A DNA stretch of 64,000 bases, from NCBI RefSeq assembly GCF_019933235.1, contig NZ_CP082945.1, positions 1 through 64,000 of the forward strand, in the 5' to 3' direction. Under the pieces are notes generated by a model. It worked only from the letters and a program-made list of their open reading frames with translations, did no database searches and was not told where the DNA came from. The translations under genes and the position numbers were made by a program. This stretch comes from Streptomyces angustmyceticus. GTDB lineage: Bacteria > Actinomycetota > Actinomycetes > Streptomycetales > Streptomycetaceae. Positions 16,254 through 25,129 of the stretch are shown piece after piece (the first letter of the stretch is position 1; each line of letters begins with the position of its first letter).

Positions 16254-19200
16254 TGTAGGAGGCAGGTCCTGATCTTCCAGCCGTTGTCTGCCAGGTACTT
16301 TTGGAACTTACGGTTGTGCGGCAGGGAGTCGACCATCTCCTTGATGGCTGCGTCGTACTTGGTGCCGTGCTTCCTTCGGATCTCGTCGATGTCCTTCTTC
16401 ATCGCCTCATCGAACTTGCCCTGTCTGATAAGGGCCTCTTGGTCTCTTCGCCACTTGTCGTTGATCTTGCCGGACCCGGTGCTGATGAAGTCGCGGTGGT
16501 CGTCGTACTCCATTCGGATGGCGGGCCCGGTGGACTCCTTGAGGTCAGTGGGGAGTCCGAGGCTGAGGTAGCAATCCTTGGCCGGGAGATGGTTGATCTC
16601 GTAGCGGGTGTTATCGCTTCCGTCGGTCCAGTTCGCGGGCTGAAGTTTGCCATACCAGCCGCCCATGCCCGAAGGCTGCTTCTTGGCCAGACCGAGGGGG
16701 TCGATCCAGTACAGGGGGTTGGGAACGTATGCGTGTGGGTTGGGGCCGGCCTGCACGCCGAGAGGGTCGGTGCTCAGGTAGCGCCCGGTGGCCGGGTCGT
16801 AGTAGCGGTAGAGGTTGTACTCGAGGCCCGTCTCGTCGTCGTGGTACTGCCCGGGCCTGCCCAGGGGGCACGCCCGTTGGGCGCCGCGCCCCGCTCCCCA
16901 GAGGTCTTCCTCGGCGGTCCACACGACGCGCCCGTCTGTGGTGACCAGTTCGCTGGGGGTGTCAGCGAGGTCTGTGACGATGGCGAAGAAGCGCTCATCG
17001 ATGTCGCTGTGGGCGTTGTTCGCATCCTCGGCCCATGTGCGCTCGGTTTGTGAAAGGGGCCGCCACGAGCCAGGTTCCCAGTCCCAGGTGACCGTGCGGC
17101 GGCTTCCGTCGTCGTCTGTGCTGAACTGTTCGATCAGCTTTGCGCCTTCCCAGGTGAAGACGACGGTCGCGACGGCGATGGTCCGGCCGTCGCGCTGTGC
17201 GAGACGGCGCTTGGCTATGCGACGGCCCAGCGGGTCGTAGTCGTAGACCCATGAGCCGCAGCTGGGGGTGTCGACCCTGACCAGCCGGTCCTCTGGGCCC
17301 CACCAGTAGCGCCACTCCCGGCGCTTTCCGGAAAGGGTGCGCACCAGCATGCGTACCAGGCGGCCCTGGTCGTCGTAGTCGTACGAGGTGCGTCCCGCGG
17401 TGCGCAGCAGCGATCCGGTGTAGGCGCGTTCACCTGCGGTGGTGGCGTCGGGTTCGCGGGTGTCGTGGGCCTGTGTGATGTTGCCGAGGGCGTCGTAGGC
17501 GTAGGTCTCGGTCCAGGTGTCGGCTGTGACGCGAGTGATGCGGCCTGCGGGTGTCAGCTCGAATTGGCGGCGGCCTCGGCGGCGGTCGGTGACGGTGCTG
17601 GGCAGGCCGTCGGTGCGGTAGGCGTAGGTGCGTTCCTGGACGCTGGTGTAGGCAAGGTCGGCGGATTGCGTGGTGTGGTCGAGGGCCCACAGGGCCTGGG
17701 CACTCAGGCGGTGGCAGGCGTCCCAGGTCTGAGTGAGGGCTGCGCCGTTGCCGAGGAAGCGGGTGGTTTCCTGTCCGGCGGGGTCGTATGCGAAGGCCAG
17801 GGAGCCGAGGGTGCCGGCGAGGTTGATGGGCTGGTTGTTGGCGTTGTAGGACCAGCTCGAGGTGATGCCGGTGGGGGTGGTGCGGCTGGTGCGTCGGCCG
17901 AGCTGGTCGTAAGTGTAGGTGGTGGAGCGGCCGTTGACGGTCTCGGTCAGGACGCGGCCGAGTTTGTCGTAGTCGTAGTGGAGGGCAATGCCGTGGCTTG
18001 CGATCTGCTTGAGCAGGCCGCGGGTGTCGTAGCTGAGGGTGGTGGTCGAGTCGTCGGGGTTGCGGCGCTCGACGAGCTGGCCGAGGACATCGTAGGCAAA
18101 GGTGGTGGTGCGGCCGGCTGCGTCGGTGGTTTCCAGAAGTTGGTCGGCGCCGTCGAGGCGGTAGGTGAGGCTGTTGCCGTTGAAGTCCGATTCGCTGACG
18201 AGGTGTCCGGCTTCGTCGTAGCGGTAGTTCCAGGAGGCGCCGTTGGTGCTGACTGAGAGGAGTCGTTGCTCGGTGTCGTAGGTGAAGTGCTGTTCTTCGC
18301 CGTCGGGGAGGGTGCGGCCGGCGAGCCGGCCGAAGGGGCCGATGGTGAAGCGGGTGAGAGCTCCGGATTGGTCGCGCTGCTCGGTGACGTTGCCTTCGGG
18401 GTCGTAGGTCCAGGTCTCGGTCGTGCCGTCGGGGTGGCGACGTTCGGTGATCTCGCCTTCGGGGCGCCGTGTGAGGTGAGTGGTGGCTCCGAGCGGGTCG
18501 GTGAAGGCGATGGTGCGGCCGAAGGCGTCGTAGGTGAGACGGGCGGTGTTTCCCAGAGCGTCGGTGACGGCCGTGATGAGGCCGGCGGTGTTGGTTTCGA
18601 AGTGCCGGCGCTGGCCGAGGGGGTCGGTGACCGTTGTCAGGCGGCCGTGGGGGTCGTACTGGCGGTGCGTGCGGGCGCCGGTGGCGTCGGTGGTGGTGAG
18701 CAGGTTGCCGTTGCGGTCGTAGGTGAACGCGGCGAGTTGTTCGCCGTCCTGGCGGATGGCTGCGACCTGGCGCAGTTCGGTGTAGTCGAGTTCGACGGTG
18801 CCCCCGGCGGGATCGGTGATGCGGACCGGGTCTCCGTGCTGGTTCAGGGCGAAGCCGGTGGTCCGGCTGATCTCGTCGGTACGGGAGACGATGTGGCCCA
18901 AGGCGTCGTAGCCGGTGTAGGTGGTGTTGCCGAGCGGGTCGACGGTAGTGGTGACGCGGTGCTGGTCGTCGTAGTGGTATTCGGTGCGATGGCCGAGGCT
19001 GTCGGTGACGGTGGTGATGCGGCGGGCGGGGTCGTAGTGGAACTGGGCGGAGAGTTCGCCGTTCTCCCCTGTGCCGCGGATGACCCGGCCGGATTCGTCG
19101 TAGACGTAGGCGTAGGTCTGGCCGTTGCGATCGGTCCAGGTGGTGATGCGGTCCGCGTCGTCGTATTCGTACTCGTAGGGCAGGCCGGAGGAGTTGACGA

Positions 19201-21079
19201 TTCCGGCCAGGCGGCCGTCCGGGTAGTACTCGTAGCCGACGATCGTGATGCCGGGGCCGGTTCCGGTGCTGCTGAGGAGTCGCAGGCTCTCGATGCGCAG
19301 GCCGGCCGAGGTGGGGATGGTGTCGACGGCGATGCGGTAGCCGCCGCTGTGGCGCACCTCGGTGGGTGTCCCTGTCTCGTCGCGGACGAAGGTGATGGTG
19401 TGGCCGTTGCGGTCGGTGATCGCGGTGATCGCGCGGGTGGTGGGCTGCAAGCCGGCCACTGTTCCCGAGGCGGCGAAGTGACGGGTCCAGCCGCGGTCGG
19501 GGTCCTCTATGCGGATGGTGTCGCTGTGCTGCTCCCAGGTGAGCGGCCAGCGTGCGCCGGCTTCTGGGTGGACTTGTTCGCCCGTGTGGGCGGGCTGGGG
19601 GTAGTGCAGGATCTGTGCGTCGTCGCCGGCGTAGTGGATGCCCTTGGTGTCGATCTCGATGCGCTGGTCGATGGTGGAAGACCAACCCGGGCCGTGGAGG
19701 CGGCCTCCTGTGTAGCCGGATGCGTAGGCGCGGCGTAGGACCAGGGGCAACAGGCCAGGGAGTTCAAGGTCTCGGGCGTTGGTGATCATCTGGCCGGAGA
19801 CCACATCGACCGGGTCGCCGGCGGTGTGGCAGCCGATGTTGCCGTTCGAGGGCTGGCCGGTCCTGCTCGGTCCTGCGAGGGATGGATTCCTCTTGCCTGG
19901 TCGGCCGGCGCCCTTGCCTGCGGAGTTGAGGGAAGTGTGGGGAGCCTTCGGATCGGGCTTGCTGTCCTTGCCCAGGCCGGCGAAGTGATCGGAAAGCGCG
20001 CGATCGTTGTCGTGATGGTTCTTGGCCATCTGCTTGATGCCGCGGGTCATGTTGTCGTCGAGGTGTTTGGCGGTCTTTTTCACGCCTTCCTCGATGCCGT
20101 CGATGACCTTGTCGAGCATCGCGTTCGCCGCGTCGGCGATGGCGTCCTTGCCTCGGGTACGCCCGTGGTGGCTCTTGGCCCGGCCTATCTTCCCGCCGGC
20201 CTTGTTACGGAACGTTCCGCCGGCGCTCTGCAAGCCCGTTACCGCCCGGTCGTGCTCGTCCGGGTCGAAGCTGAAGCCGCCGCTGGCGCCTCCACCGCCG
20301 GCTCCTCCTCCGCCACTTCCGCCGCCGGCGCTCAGCAGCTGCATAGGGTTGGCGGCAGCGGATTTGGCGGAGCCCTTGGCATCCTGGATGCCCTGGCCGA
20401 AGCCTTCCTTGCCCGCTTGGGCGGCGTGGCTCACGTCGATGCCGTTCTGGACGCCGAGGGCGTTGGCGCCGAGCTGGACGACCAGGTCGCCCACCATCGC
20501 GCCGAGGGCCTCCTCGACGGGTGTGAGGGCGATGCTGATGACCTGCTCGGCGACCTGCTGGCAGACCTCTTTGAAGATCCGCCGCACCGCGAGGCGTGTG
20601 GCTTGCGTTCCGGCGAGCGCGCCGAGTTCGGAGAGTCCGAAGGTGAAGGGAGCGGCGGCCTGAGCGGCGATCACCTCTGCCGCCAGGATGGCGAGCTGGG
20701 CGATTGCGCCGATCTTGGCGCCTTCGATGAGGAGGGCGACGCCGTCAAGCGCCGTGCCGGCCAGACGCCCGCACTCCCCCAGGTTCTTCAGGTGAGTGCC
20801 GTTGATCTTGCCCCAGTGGGCGTTGAGCGCTTCGACGGCCAGGGAGCCGCCCGCCGAACCCACCAGACCCTGGACGGCCTGGTGGGCCTCGTTCGCGCCG
20901 CCGTCGATATCGTCGGCGAACTCCCGCATGGCGTCTGCCATTTCGCGGTCGCGTACGACCAAGAGCTGGCCCGCATCCGCCACCACCAACACGAGGCCAC
21001 GAGCGTGCAGTTCACGGTTTTCCAGGCCCTGGCCGCCGTCGGAGTCGGACACGAGCAGGCCGACGACATCGTGTTGCAC
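16250..21079 (-). CDS. RHS polymorphic toxin with T7SS-type N-terminus, DUF6531 and HNH-like C-terminal nuclease
   Basis: This protein of about 1609 residues has no signal peptide. The N-terminal 300 residues are helical, with an HWGKIN turn of WXG100 type and a Gly-rich linker; this suggests export by the type VII system. A DUF6531 segment (DPVDVVSGQM, about residue 430) precedes many YD repeats. The core closes with YDPATGRYLSTDPLG and PLYWIDPLGLA. The last 150 residues hold YEINHLPAKD and MEYDDHRDF, then KYDAAIKEMV, resembling HNH/endonuclease VII-like toxin tips. The start is uncertain: GTG 21079 and ATG 20941 are candidates, but neither has a good ribosome site. The open frame beyond 21163 crosses a palindrome and is unlikely to be translated. 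Confidence 0.85.
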   Translation of the reverse strand: MQHDVVGLLVSDSDGGQGLENRELHARGLVLVVADAGQLLVVRDREMADAMREFADDIDGGANEAHQAVQGLVGSAGGSLAVEALNAHWGKINGTHLKNLGECGRLAGTALDGVALLIEGAKIGAIAQLAILAAEVIAAQAAAPFTFGLSELGALAGTQATRLAVRRIFKEVCQQVAEQVISIALTPVEEALGAMVGDLVVQLGANALGVQNGIDVSHAAQAGKEGFGQGIQDAKGSAKSAAANPMQLLSAGGGSGGGGAGGGGASGGFSFDPDEHDRAVTGLQSAGGTFRNKAGGKIGRAKSHHGRTRGKDAIADAANAMLDKVIDGIEEGVKKTAKHLDDNMTRGIKQMAKNHHDNDRALSDHFAGLGKDSKPDPKAPHTSLNSAGKGAGRPGKRNPSLAGPSRTGQPSNGNIGCHTAGDPVDVVSGQMITNARDLELPGLLPLVLRRAYASGYTGGRLHGPGWSSTIDQRIEIDTKGIHYAGDDAQILHYPQPAHTGEQVHPEAGARWPLTWEQHSDTIRIEDPDRGWTRHFAASGTVAGLQPTTRAITAITDRNGHTITFVRDETGTPTEVRHSGGYRIAVDTIPTSAGLRIESLRLLSSTGTGPGITIVGYEYYPDGRLAGIVNSSGLPYEYEYDDADRITTWTDRNGQTYAYVYDESGRVIRGTGENGELSAQFHYDPARRITTVTDSLGHRTEYHYDDQHRVTTTVDPLGNTTYTGYDALGHIVSRTDEISRTTGFALNQHGDPVRITDPAGGTVELDYTELRQVAAIRQDGEQLAAFTYDRNGNLLTTTDATGARTHRQYDPHGRLTTVTDPLGQRRHFETNTAGLITAVTDALGNTARLTYDAFGRTIAFTDPLGATTHLTRRPEGEITERRHPDGTTETWTYDPEGNVTEQRDQSGALTRFTIGPFGRLAGRTLPDGEEQHFTYDTEQRLLSVSTNGASWNYRYDEAGHLVSESDFNGNSLTYRLDGADQLLETTDAAGRTTTFAYDVLGQLVERRNPDDSTTTLSYDTRGLLKQIASHGIALHYDYDKLGRVLTETVNGRSTTYTYDQLGRRTSRTTPTGITSSWSYNANNQPINLAGTLGSLAFAYDPAGQETTRFLGNGAALTQTWDACHRLSAQALWALDHTTQSADLAYTSVQERTYAYRTDGLPSTVTDRRRGRRQFELTPAGRITRVTADTWTETYAYDALGNITQAHDTREPDATTAGERAYTGSLLRTAGRTSYDYDDQGRLVRMLVRTLSGKRREWRYWWGPEDRLVRVDTPSCGSWVYDYDPLGRRIAKRRLAQRDGRTIAVATVVFTWEGAKLIEQFSTDDDGSRRTVTWDWEPGSWRPLSQTERTWAEDANNAHSDIDERFFAIVTDLADTPSELVTTDGRVVWTAEEDLWGAGRGAQRACPLGRPGQYHDDETGLEYNLYRYYDPATGRYLSTDPLGVQAGPNPHAYVPNPLYWIDPLGLAKKQPSGMGGWYGKLQPANWTDGSDNTRYEINHLPAKDCYLSLGLPTDLKESTGPAIRMEYDDHRDFISTGSGKINDKWRRDQEALIRQGKFDEAMKKDIDEIRRKHGTKYDAAIKEMVDSLPHNRKFQKYLADNGWKIRTCLLQ

Positions 21080-21162
21080 GGAGGCTGGGGCGGCGGCCGG
21101 GGCCCGCGCCTGGAGGACGGCTGACCGCGCTGTTCGCCACGCTGCCGGTTTGGGCGATGACC

Positions 21163-21207
21163 TAATGCACAGCTCCGTCGCGCATCGCGCGACGGAGCTG
21201 TGCATTA
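21163..21207. repeat. Perfect 21-bp inverted repeat with 3-base loop
   Basis: The arms 21163-21183 and 21187-21207 are exact reverse complements separated by ATC. The palindrome lies between the orphan toxin/immunity cassette and the start of the second RHS gene. It has no T-run. It might be a terminator for the Imm35 unit or the scar or end of a small mobile segment. Confidence 0.85.
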
Positions 21208-21268
21208 CATGACGTGGATCTGGCAACCCAAAAAGCGCCTGCCTGATCGGCTGCTACGCGGAGGGGGC

Positions 21269-21535
21269 CTATTCGCTCCACAGCTGCATTTCAGCAATTT
21301 CGCCCATGCGGGCCTGCCCGGTAGAAAGGTCCACAAGAATCGGCCAGCAGTCGAGGAGCATGTGGCGCGGGTTGCGGGTTTTCAGGTATTGCTCGGAGTT
21401 GAAGGGGGCGATTAGCAGCCCATTCTTTTCTCGTACTCGATCGTAATCGATTTTAAGAACCGGGTCGTACGGACCCGTCTCTCGCACAAGAAGTTCCTCT
21501 GCCGCCTTCAAAGCTTCGGGTTGACTCAGCGTCAT
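21269..21535 (-). CDS. Imm35/YrhB-type immunity protein
   Basis: This 88-residue small protein resembles the YrhB/Imm35 family, whose members protect against papain-like toxin tips. Visible marks are an N-terminal helix (EALKAAEELLV), then YLKTRNPRHMLLDCWPILVD and STGQARMGEI, which form the central beta strands. The ATG at 21535 overlaps the stop of the upstream toxin fragment in an ATGA, with GGGGA just before it, so the two are translated together. G+C here is clearly lower than in neighbouring core genes. The family assignment is from motif likeness; the antidote role is inferred from this and from the coupling. Confidence 0.7.
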   Translation of the reverse strand: MTLSQPEALKAAEELLVRETGPYDPVLKIDYDRVREKNGLLIAPFNSEQYLKTRNPRHMLLDCWPILVDLSTGQARMGEIAEMQLWSE

Positions 21536-21930
21536 TTCGTCCCCAGGAACTTGTAACTCAGGTAGGGCGTCGGGTTTGCGTGACCAGTCTGTCCGTCCAA
21601 AAATACTACATCGCCATCACGGTTGACCACATTGAAGACATGACCACCATCCTTATTGGCGCCATAGACAATACCCCGAGAACCGTCACCTGCCTCCTTG
21701 ATGTCCTTCACGATATTGGACAACGATCTATTTCTGAACCGCTTTCCATAATACTTCTCCAGCGGCTCGAAGGGGCCACGTCCTAAATCAGGGAGAGCGG
21801 AGGTTGGTGCACCATCCAGGGTTCTATCAACGGCCAGTACACATGCACGGCAGTTTTTCTTACCCCCACCGGGGTTGACCATGTTCATCAGGTCTTCAGT
21901 CACGGGCGTCTTGTACCCGTCTCCCAGCAC
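21532..21930 (-). CDS. Orphan C-terminal toxin tip, papain-like glutamine deamidase fold
   Basis: 132 residues remain from GTG 21930, but the same frame is open back to a stop at 22123-22125 with no ATG or GTG before 21930. This looks like the severed tip of a larger toxin and not a free-standing gene. A Cys box (KKNCRACVLAVD), a His box (GGHVFNVV) and an Asp box (FLDGQTG) match the toxin glutamine deamidase (Tox-PL) papain-like catalytic triad. All three residues are present. Upstream in the same frame, VKAVKNEKAFNRVGNVRWG looks like the natural linker before such tips. It is coupled to the Imm35-type gene. G+C is low for the window, consistent with transfer. Confidence 0.75.
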   Translation of the reverse strand: MLGDGYKTPVTEDLMNMVNPGGGKKNCRACVLAVDRTLDGAPTSALPDLGRGPFEPLEKYYGKRFRNRSLSNIVKDIKEAGDGSRGIVYGANKDGGHVFNVVNRDGDVVFLDGQTGHANPTPYLSYKFLGTK

Positions 21931-22125
21931 GGTCTTGCCACCGCCGCCTTCCCCCCAGCGGACATTCCCGACCCTGTTGAACGCTTTTTCATTCTTAACG
22001 GCCTTGACAAGATCTGTGGCATTGATGGCTGTCTTTCCCGCCTTGACCCAACGCAGGAATATGACCCCACCAAGGCGACCAGCTCTCCGCAGGGGCTCGT
22101 GCCCTTGTGCTTGTCGGGCTGGTCA

Positions 22126-22953
22126 CTGGTCAGCCCTTCGTCGCGCTCCTCGGCTGGTGAGGGACTGAACAACGCGTCGGGCCCGGTCCGCTGAAGGTGA
22201 CCGGGCCCCGAGCATCTCGGCTGTGGCTTCGGCAGTGCGTGTTTCTAAGCCCCGCTTGTGAGTAGCCTGGAGTCCTACGCTGGCGAAGTGTCCGAGGACG
22301 CAGGGCGGGCTGGGGAGAAGACCTGCCGGGGCTGCGGTGGACGGCTGAGGCCGGATGTGGCCCGCTGGGCGGCCGTCGGTCGTCGGTGCGTGCCGGCGCG
22401 GGTTCCTCGTAGTGGCCTGACCCTTGATCAGCCGCGCTGAACCTGTGGGAGCCGCTTCGACTAACTGAGCAGCTTCGCAGTGCGCTCCACGTAGAAGGCG
22501 GCGACGTAGTGCATGCCGTCCTCTCTCGTAGCGCCGAGCGTTTCGCATCAGCGCGCGAGACGAAAGTGGACTTGCACGCCCCGAACACCGATCACTCAAC
22601 CTTCAAGGGCACACACTCAAGGTCCGCTGGCACAGGACACGGTGTGACTGAGCGCGGTATTTGGTCCCGATGGACAACTCCGATGCTCAGAATCGGCCCG
22701 GCAGTGACGCCGAGCCCAAGCTGGCCCGCCTGCTCGTGCCGAGCAGTGGAACCCCCGCCTCGCCCCGTGGGTCCCGCCCCGGCGTGAAAGGATCAGCGCG
22801 GCAGAAGAGCGACGGGCACCTGCTCGTCGAAGGTTTCGGTCAACCGGTCAAAGAGCGTCTGCCGCACGCTGGCACGCGCCGCGGCAAGCTCCTTGCGGGA
22901 CTGGCCGTCGAATGGCTGGCGACCGGATCGAAATAGTCCTCCAGCGATGGGTA
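22126..22953. other. Gene-poor region between the orphan toxin and the frameshifted gene
   Basis: There is no supported gene. A 60-codon plus-strand frame from GTG 22258 contains CRGCGGRL followed by GRRC, slightly like a DUF6011 Cys motif, but it is too weak to call. On the minus strand at 22793-22900 a coding-like tail (RQTLFDRLTETFDEQVPVAL) may be the end of a lost gene. Confidence 0.45.
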
Positions 22954-23776
22954 TCAGCTGCTGAGGTCGAACACGCCCCACGCGGTGTACGGCTCGGCCT
23001 GGACGTAGATCCTGCTTCCTCGGCCGACGACCCGCCGGCGGCCGGGGGCGGGGCCCTCGGGCAGGGTGAGCAGGCCAACGTCCTTTGGTTCGACGGATGT
23101 TTCGGTCAGCGTTCCGTGGGCGAGTCGGTCGCTCTCCTCGCCGTAGCCGCCGTACAAGGCGACCCGATCGCCGTGGACGGCCACCGCATAAGCGCCCCGT
23201 ACACGGTTCGCCCACACCGTCACGGGCCGGTCGGGGCGTAGCAGTCGAAGAGACCGGGGTGCGGGCATCGTCTGACGTCCAGGCCAGCCGGCCCGTGGCG
23301 CTCCAGCGGCGGATACCGACCGGGTTCTCGTCGAAGTGCCCGACCCAGATATGGCCGGCCTCGTCCACGAGCAGGTGCGCAATGGCGTCCCCGACGGAGA
23401 AGGACGAGGTCCGGCGGCCTTGCGCGTCGAAGACCTGGACCTGGTTCGCGTCCTCGTACCGGCGGGCGCGAGAAGCGGCGACGGCGAACCCGCCGTCGGG
23501 CAAGCGGTCCAGGTGCGGCGAGCGGGCCCGCACGGCGCTCAGCTCGGTGAGTTCGACGTTGCCGCCCGGATGGACGGTGACGACCAGGGCGTCGAAGGGC
23601 AGGACATCGCCGCCGGGACGCGGAGCGCGTTCGGCAAGCAGCCAGTGGGCGGCGCCGAAGACGTCGACGGTACTGGTCAGGACGTGGCGGTCGTGGAGTG
23701 ATCGAGGGAGGTGAGCGTAAGGAACGAGGCGGTCTTCTGCACGGGCGGGCTCTCCTGGGTGGGCGGTCACGGCCAT
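22954..23776 (-). pseudogene. Beta-propeller-like (NHL/WD-type) protein gene with two frameshifts
   Basis: The gene reads well from 23776 through blade-like segments (FDALVVTVHPGGNVEL, QVFDAQGRR, LVDEAGHIWVGHFDENPVG, then LAWTSDDA). Near 23250 the conserved reading jumps to a second frame (PGLFDCYAPT) and some 40 bases later to a third (VTVWANRVRGAYAVAVHGDR). It ends at 22954 with YTAWGVFDLSS. Two closely spaced indels would break it, unless they are sequencing errors. Each blade has a VDEAG-type turn, like cytosolic propellers that sense or bind small ligands. The precise function is unknown. About 274 residues would result if repaired. Confidence 0.6.
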
Positions 23777-23841
23777 CGGCGTTGGGGTGAGCGGCGGCTG
23801 GCGGCGTGCGAGCGGTCGTGTGCGGGATGATCCCGCACATG

Positions 23842-23874
23842 GCAGCGGCCGCCCGGTCGCCGGACGGCCGCTGC
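23842..23874 (-). terminator. Terminator hairpin after the sigma-factor operon
   Basis: A 15-bp stem with one mismatch (23842-23856 with 23860-23874) closes a TCG loop, about 100 bases beyond the last gene of the minus-strand sigma operon. A second, smaller hairpin with perfect 8-bp arms lies at 23889-23907. Either could end the operon. Confidence 0.6.
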
Positions 23875-23972
23875 CTCAACGAGTCGCTGTGCCTCAGCGT
23901 GAGGCACTCATGATGGGTCTGCCTACAGAGCTGCTCCCGTTTCCTTAGGGCATGTCAGAAGGATGTGATGCA

Positions 23973-24605
23973 TCAGCGTCGCCTTCCGTCTGTCATGCGA
24001 TCGGGGTGCTGCAAGTACTCTTCGATTTCCCTCACGAGCTGCTTCGCCTCTTCGCTCAGCTCTGGGTTCGCTGCGGCATTCAGTGCTAGTTGAACGGCTG
24101 CGAACGTGTGTGATCCGGCGCTTGTTCCGCTGACTTCACACACGAAAAGCGCTGCGTTCGCTGGCAGTTGCGGGGAGGTTGGCGAGTCATCTTTTGGCGG
24201 GCTTTCTTGTTCCTGCCTTTCGGCATAGAGCATTTCTAGATAGTCCCGTGCGTCTTCGTCACCTCGTTCCGCTGCCCACTGCCACCAGCGCAATGCCTCC
24301 TCATCGCGGTCCAGATATTCTAGAAGTTCCGCGATTCGGCGTGTTTCTTCTGCAGTGGCTTTGTACGCGCACTCGCGTGCCAGCAGCAGTACGAGTTCGC
24401 CCTTGGCCTCGGTGTGCTCCGAGGCATCGTCCGGGCAGGGGGCGGGGGCCGGGGGCCAGCCGGCGAGCTGGCCCCCCTCCGCCTGTACCGAGTCCTCGGG
24501 TGTCCGTGGACTCTTTGAAAGTGCCTGCTCGGAGCGTTCGAGCAGGGCCCATACGGCGAGGAGTCGAATGGCGCTCTGCTCGCTTTCCCGGTCCCAGGTG
24601 CTCAT
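23973..24605 (-). CDS. Conserved hypothetical protein with Sel1/TPR-like segment, last gene of a sigma operon
   Basis: This 210-residue soluble acidic protein starts at ATG 24605, overlapping the sigma gene stop in an ATGA, behind GAGGAGGGAA. The N-terminal half is helical with a Pro-rich linker. Residues of about 85-125 form a helix pair (EETRRIAELLEYLDRDEEALRWWQWAAERGDEDA written as two helices), much like a Sel1/TPR unit. Coupling with the sigma factor suggests it modulates or depends on that factor, but no anti-sigma motif is visible. I do not recognise a named family. Confidence 0.75.
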   Translation of the reverse strand: MSTWDRESEQSAIRLLAVWALLERSEQALSKSPRTPEDSVQAEGGQLAGWPPAPAPCPDDASEHTEAKGELVLLLARECAYKATAEETRRIAELLEYLDRDEEALRWWQWAAERGDEDARDYLEMLYAERQEQESPPKDDSPTSPQLPANAALFVCEVSGTSAGSHTFAAVQLALNAAANPELSEEAKQLVREIEEYLQHPDRMTDGRRR

Positions 24606-25129
24606 GCGGTTCCCTCCTCGCCGGTCTCGTTGACGAACTTCTTCAGATTGTTGATCGCTACGCGGATGATGCGCTTCACCGACTCCTCCTTAAGGCGCAG
24701 GCGCTTCCCGGCGTCTTCAGGGCTGATGTCCTGGAGAACGCACAGGGTGATGACCTGCCGCTGCCGGTCGGGAAGTTTGGCAACTAGTTCATCAATACCC
24801 TCTTTAATCATTTCGTAGGCGGCATCGGGGATGCCGATCTGCGATTCCTGTTCGGGCATTTCCTGTACCGGTGCGGGAGTCATGTGCTGGTTACGCCGGA
24901 ACTGGTCGATCACCGCGTGCTTGACCGCGGTGCGGCCGTAGGCGACCGGGTTACCGGGCCGCGCAATGATCTTTTCCCATGACGTGAACATGCGCATGTA
25001 GGCGACCTGCACAGCGTCTTCTGCGCGGTGCAGGTCGCCGCCTGTCTCGGCCCGGGCCACGCGAGTGAACGCCTCGCTGGTCTCGAGGACGAACGCCTCG
25101 AAATCCGTGCCCCGGTCGGGCTCGGTCAC
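24602..25129 (-). CDS. ECF-type RNA polymerase sigma factor
   Basis: This 175-residue protein starts at GTG 25129, which overlaps the preceding stop in a GTGA and has GGGAGG upstream. Longer frames reaching 25627 are shadows of the first operon gene. Region 2 is at residues of about 30-80 (EDAVQVAYMRMFTSWEK, then AYGRTAVKHAVIDQFRR, the core-binding and -10 region). Region 4 is at about 118-168 (LPDRQRQVITLCVLQDISPEDAGKR in two helices, then EESVKRIIRVAINNLKKF, the -35-binding helix-turn-helix). There is no SnoaL-like extension. It directs RNA polymerase to unknown promoters. The flanking small membrane protein and the helical protein may be regulators. Confidence 0.92.
   Translation of the reverse strand: MTEPDRGTDFEAFVLETSEAFTRVARAETGGDLHRAEDAVQVAYMRMFTSWEKIIARPGNPVAYGRTAVKHAVIDQFRRNQHMTPAPVQEMPEQESQIGIPDAAYEMIKEGIDELVAKLPDRQRQVITLCVLQDISPEDAGKRLRLKEESVKRIIRVAINNLKKFVNETGEEGTA

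Noticed and set aside
17430..19685. A 751-codon frame in another phase of the second RHS gene
   Set aside because: It is Arg/His/Pro-rich frame shadow of the YD repeats on the same strand.
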